A DNA stretch of 64,000 nt from Lachnospiraceae bacterium (GTDB taxonomy: Bacteria > Bacillota > Clostridia > Lachnospirales > Lachnospiraceae), in the NCBI GenBank assembly GCA_016282745.1, contig JAEELL010000143.1:17657-81656 (forward strand), written 5' to 3'. Shown one piece after another: positions 45,763 to 54,733 of the stretch. The translations under genes were made by a program, and so were the position numbers. Within the stretch, counting starts at the first letter, position 1; the number at the start of each line of letters is the position of its first letter. Under the pieces are notes generated by a model that did no database searches, was not told the DNA's origin, and saw nothing but the letters and a program-made list of their open reading frames with translations.

Positions 45763-45790
45763 AACTGCATTAACAATTGCCAATGCAGTT
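45763..45790 (-). terminator. Terminator inside the polysaccharide locus
   Basis: On the minus strand AACTGCATT and AATGCAGTT enclose 10 bases, followed by TTTTTTAAA. The arms are identical to those of the Hxs terminator at 35144-35171. Read-through would be needed for the acetyltransferase, capG and the nucleotidyltransferase. Confidence 0.85.
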
Positions 45791-45804
45791 CAAAGTACAA
45801 CTTA

Positions 45805-46155
45805 CTATTTTAACAATTCTTCTTTTGGAAATTCTTTTAAATATTCCTCGAACTTTTCTTTATCAACTGATAATTCTTCCATAACTTCTTCTTTACTGAT
45901 TTTTCCTTTATAGTAGAATTTCATATTTGTAATTATGGTTCCTTGTTCTAACCCTTGTTCTAAACCTTGCTCTATCCCTTCTTCCAGTTTTTCATCCAAC
46001 ATCATCTCCAAAGTCATATACTCTCGCCTCCATTCCTTATTCTGACGGACGTCCTGAACTTTTTTATGAAGTCTCTCTGTATATTCATCTGAGGCCACTT
46101 CATCTTTGAGATAATTCCAGAACTCTGTGCTATGATTCCGGAAATATTCTCTCTT
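45805..46155 (-). pseudogene. Rpn-family (PD-D/ExK) C-terminal fragment
   Basis: An open frame without a proper start begins inside the end of capE (KSKREYFRNHSTEFWNYL) and continues EYTERLHKKVQDVRQNKEWR and REYMTLEMMLDE. It then has a Glu/Gly repeat region (EQGLEQGLEQG) and ends EFPKEELLK. This is the helical tail of Rpn-type recombination-promoting nucleases; the nuclease domain (about 200 residues) is absent. It is a gene remnant lying between capE and the terminator. Confidence 0.75.
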
Positions 46156-47188
46156 ACTCTTCTGCCAATCTCTCCTGAATATATGTAAGTGCCATCATCT
46201 TTTCTTTGATTTCTTCTTTATTCAATAACTTAGTGTTATTACTGTTAAATTCAGTCAGAGTATTACGTTCAACATCTCCGTCTTTGAAGTATTTATCATA
46301 ATTAAGTCCACGGTTATCAGCCGGTACACGGTAGAAGTCGCCAAGATCAATTGCTTTTGCGCATTCCTCATTTGTAAGAAGTGTCTCGTACATCTTCTCA
46401 CCATGACGAATACCTATAACCTTGATATCCTCTTTCTTTCCTCCAAACATTTCAGCAACTGCCTCTGCCTGAAGTCCAATTGAACATGCCGGAGCTTTCA
46501 TGATAAGAAGATCTCCGTTCTCGCCTTTTTCAAATGCGTAAATAACAAGATCAACTGCTTCCTCAAGAGACATAATAAAACGAGTCATCTCCGGCTCAGT
46601 TACTGTAATAGGATTTCCCGCCTTAATCTGATCAATCCAAAGTGGAATAACAGAACCACGTGAACACATTACGTTACCGTATCTTGTACAACAAATCTTT
46701 GTCTTACCACTGTAACGGCTCTTTGCAATAGCTACGCTTTCTTCCAATGACTTTGACTTACCCATGGCATTGATAGGATAAGCCGCCTTGTCTGTTGAAA
46801 GACAGATTACAGCTTCTACTCCCTCTTCAATTGCCGCAGTAAGTACATTGTCTGTACCTATGATATTTGTCTTTACTGCTTCCATTGGGAAGAACTCGCA
46901 GGATGGAACCTGTTTGAGAGCTGCTGCATGGAATATATAATCAACACCATGCATGGCATCTTTACATGATTGGAGATTTCTAACATCTCCTATGTAAAAT
47001 TTTATCTTATCTGCCACCTCAGGCATCTTTACCTGAAAATCGTGACGCATATCATCCTGTTTCTTTTCATCACGGGAGAAAATACGAATTTCTCCTATAT
47101 CTGTCTGAAGGAAACGGTTGAGAACTGCGTTCCCAAAAGATCCTGTTCCTCCTGTAATCATTAAAGTTTTATTTTTAAATAAAGACAT
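46154..47188 (-). CDS. capE: UDP-GlcNAc 4,6-dehydratase/epimerase, CapE/FnlA-like
   Basis: The 344-residue short-chain dehydrogenase fold enzyme has NAD motif ITGGTGSFGNAVL, FHAAALKQVPSCEFFP and the active-site region CLSTDKAAYPINAMGKSK, where Met replaces the usual Tyr, as in CapE/FlaA1 enzymes. Later it has RYGNVMCSRGSVIP. It starts the route to UDP-6-deoxy-amino sugars such as FucNAc. Its last codons overlap the Rpn fragment. Confidence 0.92.
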   Translation of the reverse strand: MSLFKNKTLMITGGTGSFGNAVLNRFLQTDIGEIRIFSRDEKKQDDMRHDFQVKMPEVADKIKFYIGDVRNLQSCKDAMHGVDYIFHAAALKQVPSCEFFPMEAVKTNIIGTDNVLTAAIEEGVEAVICLSTDKAAYPINAMGKSKSLEESVAIAKSRYSGKTKICCTRYGNVMCSRGSVIPLWIDQIKAGNPITVTEPEMTRFIMSLEEAVDLVIYAFEKGENGDLLIMKAPACSIGLQAEAVAEMFGGKKEDIKVIGIRHGEKMYETLLTNEECAKAIDLGDFYRVPADNRGLNYDKYFKDGDVERNTLTEFNSNNTKLLNKEEIKEKMMALTYIQERLAEE

Positions 47189-48715
47189 TTATTCTTCTCC
47201 TTGATACTTTATTTTTAACGTTTGTGAAATATACTTTTTCTCTTCTATTTTCAATCCCCACTTCCATATCAAAATACAATATATTGTAATAAATATTATT
47301 CCTTTGATTGCAAGTATTACCAAACTTTTTTCTCCTAATTTAATCAACGGAATATTTATAATTCCTGCTATCAGTCCCATCGGTAATATTCCCGAAAAAA
47401 TTTCCTTGAACATCCTTTTAATCTTCATATCAAAACAATGCGAATAATACCAATTCATCAGTATCACATGTCCTATCATAAGTGATATAAAAGTTCCCAA
47501 TGCTGCTCCCCAATAATCTATGAACTTAATTAAAACAATCGAAATGATAACATTAATAACTGCCATTATCACTAAAACAAGAGAGCGAAATAATCTTTTT
47601 AATGATGCATCAAGAATTGATATTGCAGTATTCTCAACTAAAGGAATAGTTACTGGAACTATTAAAATCAGTACAATGTAATATGCTTGTACATATCTTA
47701 ATCCTATCCAATTAATAATAAAAGATTTTCCTAGGACAGCAAAACCTACTACAATAGCTACGGCAATCATCGCCTGATATCTTCCTGGCTTTATTACAAA
47801 ATCTGTAAGTTCTTCTCCTGAAGCGTTTTTAGTAACAAGACGAGTCGCCTTCGGTAAAAAGAATGTAGCCATAACTGAGACAACTGAATTATACATTCCA
47901 TAAATAATTAATGCTGAAGAATACATTGTGACAATCGCTTTATCTGTCACTAGTGCACCTAATATCATTGTATCAACATTATTGTTTACTTGATTAACAA
48001 TTGCTTGTAGAAGAATTGCTGCTGAAAAAGAAAGCATCTCAAGTAATTCTCTTCTCGAAATATAAGTGAGTTTTGGATATTCCTTTAAGATAATAAACGA
48101 ATATCCAGATGTAAGTAGGAACACTATTATCGCAACCATTGCATCTATAATAGTTACTGCAACTACTCCCATTCCTATTTTTAAAACACCAAAAATAAGT
48201 GGAACTCTTAAAACATTTTTCACCAATAACATTGATTGATTAAAGGCAAATCGTTCATGCCCAATTGCGCATCCATTAAACACATCTGTTAATATATGAA
48301 TTATTTTTGAAAATACAAAAATGCCAAAAATAATCTGTCCTACATGAATTAATTGAATTGAATAATTTTTTCCATAAATTGATGGAATTGACATACACAT
48401 TACACAACCAACTATTGCTACAACAACTGCCATAATAATAGATGCAATCATAGCTACCGCAAGCGTATTTTGCTTTTCTTTTATATTTTTATCTTCATTA
48501 GTTCTATATTTTACAATTGCCCTTGTCACAATTGTTGACACTCCTAAATTAAATACCGCTAATGGGCCAACAAAGGATTGCATAACTTTATATATACTGT
48601 AATCATCATCTCCTAGTGAGTTAATAATAAAGGGAGTTAAAAAAAGGCTAACAATCGTTGATAATATTAAATTGATATATGAAATACTAATTCCCAGTTT
48701 TTTTTGATCCTTCAT
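47189..48715 (-). CDS. wzx: Wzx-type polysaccharide flippase
   Basis: The 508-residue protein has about 14 membrane helices and the MATE/MOP-like start LGISISYINLILSTIVSLFL with TPFIINSLG, typical of lipid-linked oligosaccharide flippases. It would move undecaprenyl-linked repeat units across the membrane. Its start overlaps the end of the FrhB-like gene by 29 bases, with GAGAGG five bases before the ATG. Confidence 0.9.
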   Translation of the reverse strand: MKDQKKLGISISYINLILSTIVSLFLTPFIINSLGDDDYSIYKVMQSFVGPLAVFNLGVSTIVTRAIVKYRTNEDKNIKEKQNTLAVAMIASIIMAVVVAIVGCVMCMSIPSIYGKNYSIQLIHVGQIIFGIFVFSKIIHILTDVFNGCAIGHERFAFNQSMLLVKNVLRVPLIFGVLKIGMGVVAVTIIDAMVAIIVFLLTSGYSFIILKEYPKLTYISRRELLEMLSFSAAILLQAIVNQVNNNVDTMILGALVTDKAIVTMYSSALIIYGMYNSVVSVMATFFLPKATRLVTKNASGEELTDFVIKPGRYQAMIAVAIVVGFAVLGKSFIINWIGLRYVQAYYIVLILIVPVTIPLVENTAISILDASLKRLFRSLVLVIMAVINVIISIVLIKFIDYWGAALGTFISLMIGHVILMNWYYSHCFDMKIKRMFKEIFSGILPMGLIAGIINIPLIKLGEKSLVILAIKGIIFITIYCILIWKWGLKIEEKKYISQTLKIKYQGEE

Positions 48716-49856
48716 ATTTTCCTCTCTTAAATATTTGCACTATCCAAAATTTCCAATCCTTTTTAATAGATGCAGGTACAGCTTTCTCAACAGCTCCTAC
48801 AAAACCTTCTTTTTCAACAGTTTCTATAAATACTTTATGTTTTTCAATCTCTGCTTCTGTCATATGACCGCTTTTTATGTTATATGAAGCTTTTGCCAAT
48901 GGAACCTCTTTTAACTGCATTTTCTCTGACATTTGCCTAACAATTTTTTCACCTTTCACTGAATTTGTTATTAGTAATGATAATCCTCTCTGTTTATTAT
49001 TATCAAAAGAAAAATCTTTAAAACGCCAAAAATCAGCCAGTATTAAGTCTGAATAATGATTATCTGCGAAATCACACTTATAGCAATAATCTCGTTTACT
49101 CAACCCATTCAAAAAAGCTTTATAATAGGAGTCTAATTGCCACAATTTTGTATACACTTTTCCATTTTTTAACTTTATGTATATTGAATGATTATCCCAT
49201 CCAAAGTTTTTCGGTCTAAAATCCACCACTTCTATATTTGAACCATATTTTTTCTCAATATCATTCAAATATTCATCGTACATTTTGTGCGATGGCAATC
49301 CACCACATGCAAAATCACATACAACTAATTTTTTATAATCACTATCCAAATATCTTCTTAATCCAGCGGCTTGGCAAGGCGTACCACAAAACAGAACATG
49401 CCTGTCATTTCTTAAATCATTCTGTATTTTTTGAAATACTTTTCCTACAACACCTTCAACATATTTGCTTTTCTGCAGTTTTCGTAATGAGACCTCATCT
49501 GTACTGTAAAATTGCACGACGTGATACTTCTCATCAAACCCTGCTGCATATACAACTCCACCTTTTTCTAATATCATTTTTGCTATTACATGAAAGGCTC
49601 CTCCAGAAGAACTACTAAACAGAACTTCATTATTGTCAACATATCCTGCATAGCTTGCAACTAAATTTTGAGCTTTTCGTGGCTTATTCACCGGACATAC
49701 TGAAATACACTTGCCACAATTAATACACTTTTTTTCGTCAATAGTCATTGAATAATATATTCCTTCATAACTCAAATGAATAGCACCAACTGGGCATATA
49801 TTTTCACATGCCCCACAATTTGCACAATTATCAAATATTGAGATATTATTGTTCAT
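48687..49856 (-). CDS. FrhB-like iron-sulfur protein (F420 hydrogenase beta-type)
   Basis: The 389-residue protein starts with two 4Fe-4S clusters (CANCGACENICPVGAI and CINCGKCISVCPVNKP). The FrhB C-terminal domain follows, with SSSGGAFHVIA, FCGTPCQAAGL and CDFACGGLPS. Such proteins are often next to pyruvyl transferases in surface polysaccharide loci, as here (11-base overlap). The redox partner and substrate are unknown; a reductive step on a sugar or lipid is speculated in the family. Confidence 0.85.
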   Translation of the reverse strand: MNNNISIFDNCANCGACENICPVGAIHLSYEGIYYSMTIDEKKCINCGKCISVCPVNKPRKAQNLVASYAGYVDNNEVLFSSSSGGAFHVIAKMILEKGGVVYAAGFDEKYHVVQFYSTDEVSLRKLQKSKYVEGVVGKVFQKIQNDLRNDRHVLFCGTPCQAAGLRRYLDSDYKKLVVCDFACGGLPSHKMYDEYLNDIEKKYGSNIEVVDFRPKNFGWDNHSIYIKLKNGKVYTKLWQLDSYYKAFLNGLSKRDYCYKCDFADNHYSDLILADFWRFKDFSFDNNKQRGLSLLITNSVKGEKIVRQMSEKMQLKEVPLAKASYNIKSGHMTEAEIEKHKVFIETVEKEGFVGAVEKAVPASIKKDWKFWIVQIFKRGKYEGSKKTGN

Positions 49857-50916
49857 TAGTCGTTTCCTTTCTTAAATATAGAATACTCCTTTTATTTTCT
49901 CTCTCTATCATTTTATTTGTAGCTTGATAATCAACATCATATGTCATCAACTCATCGATTGATGGTGCACTTTCTACACATAAAGTATTCAATAAACTCG
50001 TTATCCTTGAAGGCGCTTTAGGATTTATTACAGGAAAAAAACGTTTATTAAAAATAATAGAAAAAGCCGTTCCATGAAAAGATGATGTAATCACAGCCTC
50101 AGCATGATTAATCAACCATAAAAATTCTGATGGACCAGCATCCAAAACAATCTTATTAGAATAAATATTACACAATGAACTTTGAATACTTACAATTTGA
50201 AAACCAGTTTTTTTTCGCAATTGTCGTAACTTTTCATTCCACTTTTTATCCCAATATAATGCATATACCAAAATATATTTTCCTTTGATTCTGTAGACAT
50301 TTTGATACTCTCGCCAAACTTGAGCTGGGATTAAAAATGTAGGATCTATATGTTGTTGAACCTCTTTTTTTACGCACTGTTTAATTACGGGAATCATGTC
50401 ACTTTCTCTTACCGAATATGAATCAAAATTTTGTAACAATTCAAAAAAAGTCTCTCTCTTATCATATGGTATATCTGTTACTCCCATACTTGCTGCATAA
50501 GATATTTTCTTATTGACTGTTGGAACATGAGATAAAAAGAAATCTTCTCTGCATAAATTCGGATGCCATATTTGATCGCTTCCCGCAACAAATATTGTAT
50601 TTTCGTCACTCTCAACGCTAATATTTTTAGGTGTAGAAAACAATATATAATTAATATTATCATCAATGAACTTTAAAGCCAAACTCTTTGCTCTTTCCAG
50701 TTTTTTCTTATGAGCTAATTTGTACATATATTTTATAAATGTAGTGTTAAATTGTATTTTTGTTTTCTCAACCACTTTTTTATTATTATCTATTTCAAAA
50801 ATAATAGTTTCAGGTTCAACACCTATATTTCTAAATGCATATTGTAACCCCATTGTTTGAAGTATTGACCCATAACTAGTCCAATGAGTATATGTAGAAA
50901 TAACAGCTTTTTTCAT
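49846..50916 (-). CDS. Polysaccharide pyruvyl transferase family protein
   Basis: The 356-residue protein has KAVISTYTHWTSYGSILQTM near the N terminus, FVAGSDQIWHPNL, KISYAASMGVTDIP and AVITSSFHGTAFSIIFNKRF, all typical of PF04230. It would add a pyruvate ketal to a repeat-unit sugar from phosphoenolpyruvate. It is paired with the FrhB-like gene. Confidence 0.88.
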   Translation of the reverse strand: MKKAVISTYTHWTSYGSILQTMGLQYAFRNIGVEPETIIFEIDNNKKVVEKTKIQFNTTFIKYMYKLAHKKKLERAKSLALKFIDDNINYILFSTPKNISVESDENTIFVAGSDQIWHPNLCREDFFLSHVPTVNKKISYAASMGVTDIPYDKRETFFELLQNFDSYSVRESDMIPVIKQCVKKEVQQHIDPTFLIPAQVWREYQNVYRIKGKYILVYALYWDKKWNEKLRQLRKKTGFQIVSIQSSLCNIYSNKIVLDAGPSEFLWLINHAEAVITSSFHGTAFSIIFNKRFFPVINPKAPSRITSLLNTLCVESAPSIDELMTYDVDYQATNKMIERENKRSILYLRKETTNEQ

Positions 50917-51068
50917 CTCATTACACCTCGCAATATTACCACTTTATTATTTACATTTTTACTTCAAAATCTTTATATCTATTATTAACAAATATATTAT
51001 GCACCCTTATTTCTTTTTAATAAAATACCACTCATTAATAATTCCTCTTCGCTAACCAATATATACAG

Positions 51069-52232
51069 TTACTCAATTTCTTTATTAGTTTCATTATACC
51101 AATTGTTTTTAATCAATTCTGCATTACTACACGGACCATCCTGAAATATATGACTAGGATTATTCCCTTTTAAGAGTTCACTACATAGATCAACAAACCT
51201 CTGTGCTGCTACACCTGCATTCCAAGTATCGCTGATGGTATTATAAGCTTCAATACCTATTTTTTCTTGAACGCTAGCATTGTTAAGTAAATAAACAACT
51301 TTTCGGAATAAGTCCATTGTATCGCCACATTTAAATACATATCCATTAATACCGTCTTTAATCAAATATGGGGTTGAGCCTGCCGCATGACTAGCCACAA
51401 CTGCACATCCGCTATTCATCGCTTCATTTAATACCGCTCCCCACCCCTCTTGATAATCGGATGTAGTAATAAAAATAGCACTTTTCTCCATGTATTCTCT
51501 TACTATATCAGATTGTATCGCTCCTAAAAACTCAACTTCTTCCAAATTATAATGTCTTACCATATCATGGAGTTCGCTTTCCATCGGTCCCGTTCCAACA
51601 AGTTTCATTCGAAATAAAATATTATTGTCTTTTAATAGTTTTGCTAGACGAATCGCCTCATCTGGATGCTTCCATTCAATAAAACGACCACACCACATTA
51701 TTTCATGTTTAACCTTATTATTTAGTAATTCTTGAACATTATATCTTTTATTTTCTGGAAAATATCCCCATTTAAAACATTTATTTTTATACAAAAAATA
51801 CTTCGAATAATCACTTGAAGTGTATGCACTTGCACAGAGCACATACATATTTGCATAAATCGGATTATTACGCATTTTTCTATACAAATGAATTGGATAT
51901 GTTATTACTCTATTTCCTGTCTTCAAGAACCTTTCACTATAACGAAAGATTAACTTTTTATCTTTAATTCTATTTTCAATTAATTTTTGACTTGCAGATC
52001 CCACAATTACAACATCCGCAAGTTCTATTAACTTTTCAATTTCTGTGTGATTGACATCCGAATATGTAATAACATACGGTTCCTCATATTGCATGTATCC
52101 CAACCTTAATTGTTCCTCTGGCGTTTGCTCAGTAGCAATAAAATAATAATTTTTATCTGTAATATTATATAAACTATCAGACAAATATTTCTGATGATGA
52201 TTAAAAAAATTTGATATAAATACTATTTTCAT
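51069..52232 (-). CDS. Glycosyltransferase family 4
   Basis: The 387-residue protein starts KIVFISNFFNHHQKYLSDSL. The donor domain shows IMWCGRFIEWKHPDEAIRLA and the EGWGAVLNEAMNSGCAVVAS segment with the GT4 E-x7-E pair. It overlaps the next upstream gene by 4 bases. Sugar and linkage are not readable. Confidence 0.88.
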   Translation of the reverse strand: MKIVFISNFFNHHQKYLSDSLYNITDKNYYFIATEQTPEEQLRLGYMQYEEPYVITYSDVNHTEIEKLIELADVVIVGSASQKLIENRIKDKKLIFRYSERFLKTGNRVITYPIHLYRKMRNNPIYANMYVLCASAYTSSDYSKYFLYKNKCFKWGYFPENKRYNVQELLNNKVKHEIMWCGRFIEWKHPDEAIRLAKLLKDNNILFRMKLVGTGPMESELHDMVRHYNLEEVEFLGAIQSDIVREYMEKSAIFITTSDYQEGWGAVLNEAMNSGCAVVASHAAGSTPYLIKDGINGYVFKCGDTMDLFRKVVYLLNNASVQEKIGIEAYNTISDTWNAGVAAQRFVDLCSELLKGNNPSHIFQDGPCSNAELIKNNWYNETNKEIE

Positions 52233-53446
52233 ATTTTATTCTCTTTAACCCTCTCGAATAATTTTACATACTGCTTAAAGCACTTATCTTTATTATAAGC
52301 GCTCGCCCTATTAACGCAATCTTCTTCCTTAAAAGGTTTTTTTTCACAAGTGAAAATCACCTTTTCTGCAAGAGCCTTTACATCTTCTCTATCAATCACA
52401 AAGCCACAAGTTTCATCTATTATTTCCGGACTTCCACATGAATCAAACGTAATAACAGGTGTTCCACAAGCCAACGATTCTATATTTACAGTTGGAAAAG
52501 TATCCTCTCTTGTTGGATTAACAAATACTTCTGCTGCCGAGTAAATAGCTGCCAATTCTTCTTGATTATTAGTTCTTTTTATTGGGATAATCTTAGAATC
52601 TAAATCTTTAATAGAATTGGAATCGACTCCAACTAACACTATTCGATAATTTTCTGGTAATATATTAGGTAATTCATTAAAAACATCAAGCCCTTTACTA
52701 TATCCCCATGAAAAAGAAACTCCTAGTACTATATGATACGACTTTAGATAATTAATTTTTTCACAATAAGCTCGCGGTTTAAAAATATTCAAATCTATTC
52801 CATTATTTATCACTTCGATTGGATACTGATTCAAAAAAGATTCTCCAACCAAGTTTTTTAGCCAATTTGATGGTGTTACTATTGTCATGTTGGTTAATCC
52901 CGTAAACATTTCTTTTTTTCTCTTGTAATTGCCTTTTGAACGATCTATCTCAACTTTTGGATAGCATTGAATATACTTACATTTATTACATCCTTCTTTC
53001 CATTTCTCACATTTGCTTATTGCAAAATGTGCACAATGACCAGTAAATGACCAACAATCATGTAATGTCCACACAACATTCTTATTCGTATTTTTAAAAT
53101 AATTAAATAATAAAGGAAGATTTATGCAAAATCTATGTAAATTATGAATATGAATAACATCTGGCGAAAACTTTTCTATCTGCGCTATCAATTCTTTTGT
53201 TCCTTTATGCGAATAGAACCCATTATTATCAAAAATTCTACCTAAAATATAATGTATATTTGCTTCAAATTGACTACCATAATAGTAATGAAAATCAATA
53301 TCTTCTAATTTGTATTTTCTTTTTGAAAAATGATATGTTGAAAATGACAGTGCTTCACCGCCATTATCTCTAACACATTTCGCAATATTGAGCATAATTT
53401 TACCTGTGCTTCCATTTTCACACATATTTATTTCTACAACTTTCAT
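52229..53446 (-). CDS. Glycosyltransferase family 4
   Basis: The 405-residue protein is taken from ATG 53446, because GGGAG is five bases upstream. It has NMCENGSTGKIMLNIAKCVR, VVWTLHDCWSFTGHCAHFAI and FVNPTREDTFPTVNIESLAC, with the GT4 E-x7-E pair. A Cys-rich insert (KCEKWKEGCNKC) follows the HDCW motif, common in this subgroup. Confidence 0.88.
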   Translation of the reverse strand: MKVVEINMCENGSTGKIMLNIAKCVRDNGGEALSFSTYHFSKRKYKLEDIDFHYYYGSQFEANIHYILGRIFDNNGFYSHKGTKELIAQIEKFSPDVIHIHNLHRFCINLPLLFNYFKNTNKNVVWTLHDCWSFTGHCAHFAISKCEKWKEGCNKCKYIQCYPKVEIDRSKGNYKRKKEMFTGLTNMTIVTPSNWLKNLVGESFLNQYPIEVINNGIDLNIFKPRAYCEKINYLKSYHIVLGVSFSWGYSKGLDVFNELPNILPENYRIVLVGVDSNSIKDLDSKIIPIKRTNNQEELAAIYSAAEVFVNPTREDTFPTVNIESLACGTPVITFDSCGSPEIIDETCGFVIDREDVKALAEKVIFTCEKKPFKEEDCVNRASAYNKDKCFKQYVKLFERVKENKI

Positions 53447-53457
53447 AATATCTCCCA

Positions 53458-54732
53458 TTAAAGAAACATCAAAACATCAAAAAATTTTCCACCAAACATT
53501 GACAATGATGTGCATGAGTACGCAAGGGATATTTTCACAATAGTAATCCCCAAAATTGATAAATCTCTTTCTCTTTTGTATTCAACGATGCCAAAATAAA
53601 TATTAGTATATATATATATCCATATAAAACATGAACCTATAATACCACAGTAAAATAATGTGTCGACATATGTGCTATGGCTTGCATACTGGAAACCATG
53701 CATCCTTCTAAAATCATATGTAGTAGGATTAACACCTCCAAATAAAGTTGTAACTACTTCTTCATTTTCAAACTCTGTTATATACTGTTTCCAAAGTTTT
53801 GATCGACTCGTTGTTGCTTCAGAATAATTACCTACCGATATATCATCAATTGTTTCAACAATTCTATTCTGCAAGGTATTTAAATAGGAATTTTCTTTAA
53901 ACTGATAATTCAAAAAGAACATTATCACAAAAGTGAATAATATACAGAACACAACCCCTTTACTAGGCTTAAGAAAATAACAAAGGAGCATTACCATTAA
54001 TGCTACTCCTAAAAAACCACTCTGACTAACAGTTGTTGCTAATCCAATCAACAAGCATATTATAATAAGTGCTTTTATTTTCTTTCCAATCAAGTTTGTA
54101 CATATACATGCAATTATCCCTACTGAATATAATGCTGCCGAAAAATTTGGATCTGGAACGGTTCCATATAAACGAAATCCATATTCTTCAGAAATACCTA
54201 CACCTCGACTGATTCCATATAAAAATGAGCATAATGACGCTATTGCAATTGTGTACAAGAAAATATTCCTTCCACTTTCTGAACTTAGCATTTTTTCAAA
54301 GCATATTATTATAACAATCGTATTTAATACTACGGATATAACATTTGTAATTGAAATTGCCGAAATAACATTTAATACACCATATATTAATACAATAAAA
54401 AATGTTTTTTTACTTACACAATAATCTCTGTCTTTTTTGACTAAAAAAACAAATATATAATACAATTCAAACACTCTATTGAATGTTCCACCTATAAATT
54501 CAATATTTAAAACATAGTCAAAAAAGATAATTGGAATTATTAAGAATTCTAAACATCTATTTTTATTTGCCACTAATAATGATATTGCAAAGAATAGTAG
54601 TATCATGCCATTTAATGCTGAATTAACATTATAAAGCAAAAAAGATATGCTAACTGCACATATTATTAATGGATGCCACTCTATATCACAATCCACATTT
54701 TTTTGCAACTCTACCTCTTTACTAAAAAACAT
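53458..54732 (-). CDS. wzy: Wzy-type O-antigen/capsule polymerase
   Basis: The 424-residue protein has about 10-12 membrane helices and one large outer loop containing GGVNPTTYDFRRMHGFQYAS, with HSTYVDTLFY after it, the pattern of the Wzy_C polymerase loop. It should join repeat units outside the membrane. ATG 54732 is chosen since AGGGAG lies six bases before it and the codon directly follows the upstream stop. Confidence 0.82.
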   Translation of the reverse strand: MFFSKEVELQKNVDCDIEWHPLIICAVSISFLLYNVNSALNGMILLFFAISLLVANKNRCLEFLIIPIIFFDYVLNIEFIGGTFNRVFELYYIFVFLVKKDRDYCVSKKTFFIVLIYGVLNVISAISITNVISVVLNTIVIIICFEKMLSSESGRNIFLYTIAIASLCSFLYGISRGVGISEEYGFRLYGTVPDPNFSAALYSVGIIACICTNLIGKKIKALIIICLLIGLATTVSQSGFLGVALMVMLLCYFLKPSKGVVFCILFTFVIMFFLNYQFKENSYLNTLQNRIVETIDDISVGNYSEATTSRSKLWKQYITEFENEEVVTTLFGGVNPTTYDFRRMHGFQYASHSTYVDTLFYCGIIGSCFIWIYIYTNIYFGIVEYKRERDLSILGITIVKISLAYSCTSLSMFGGKFFDVLMFL

Positions 54733-54733
54733 C

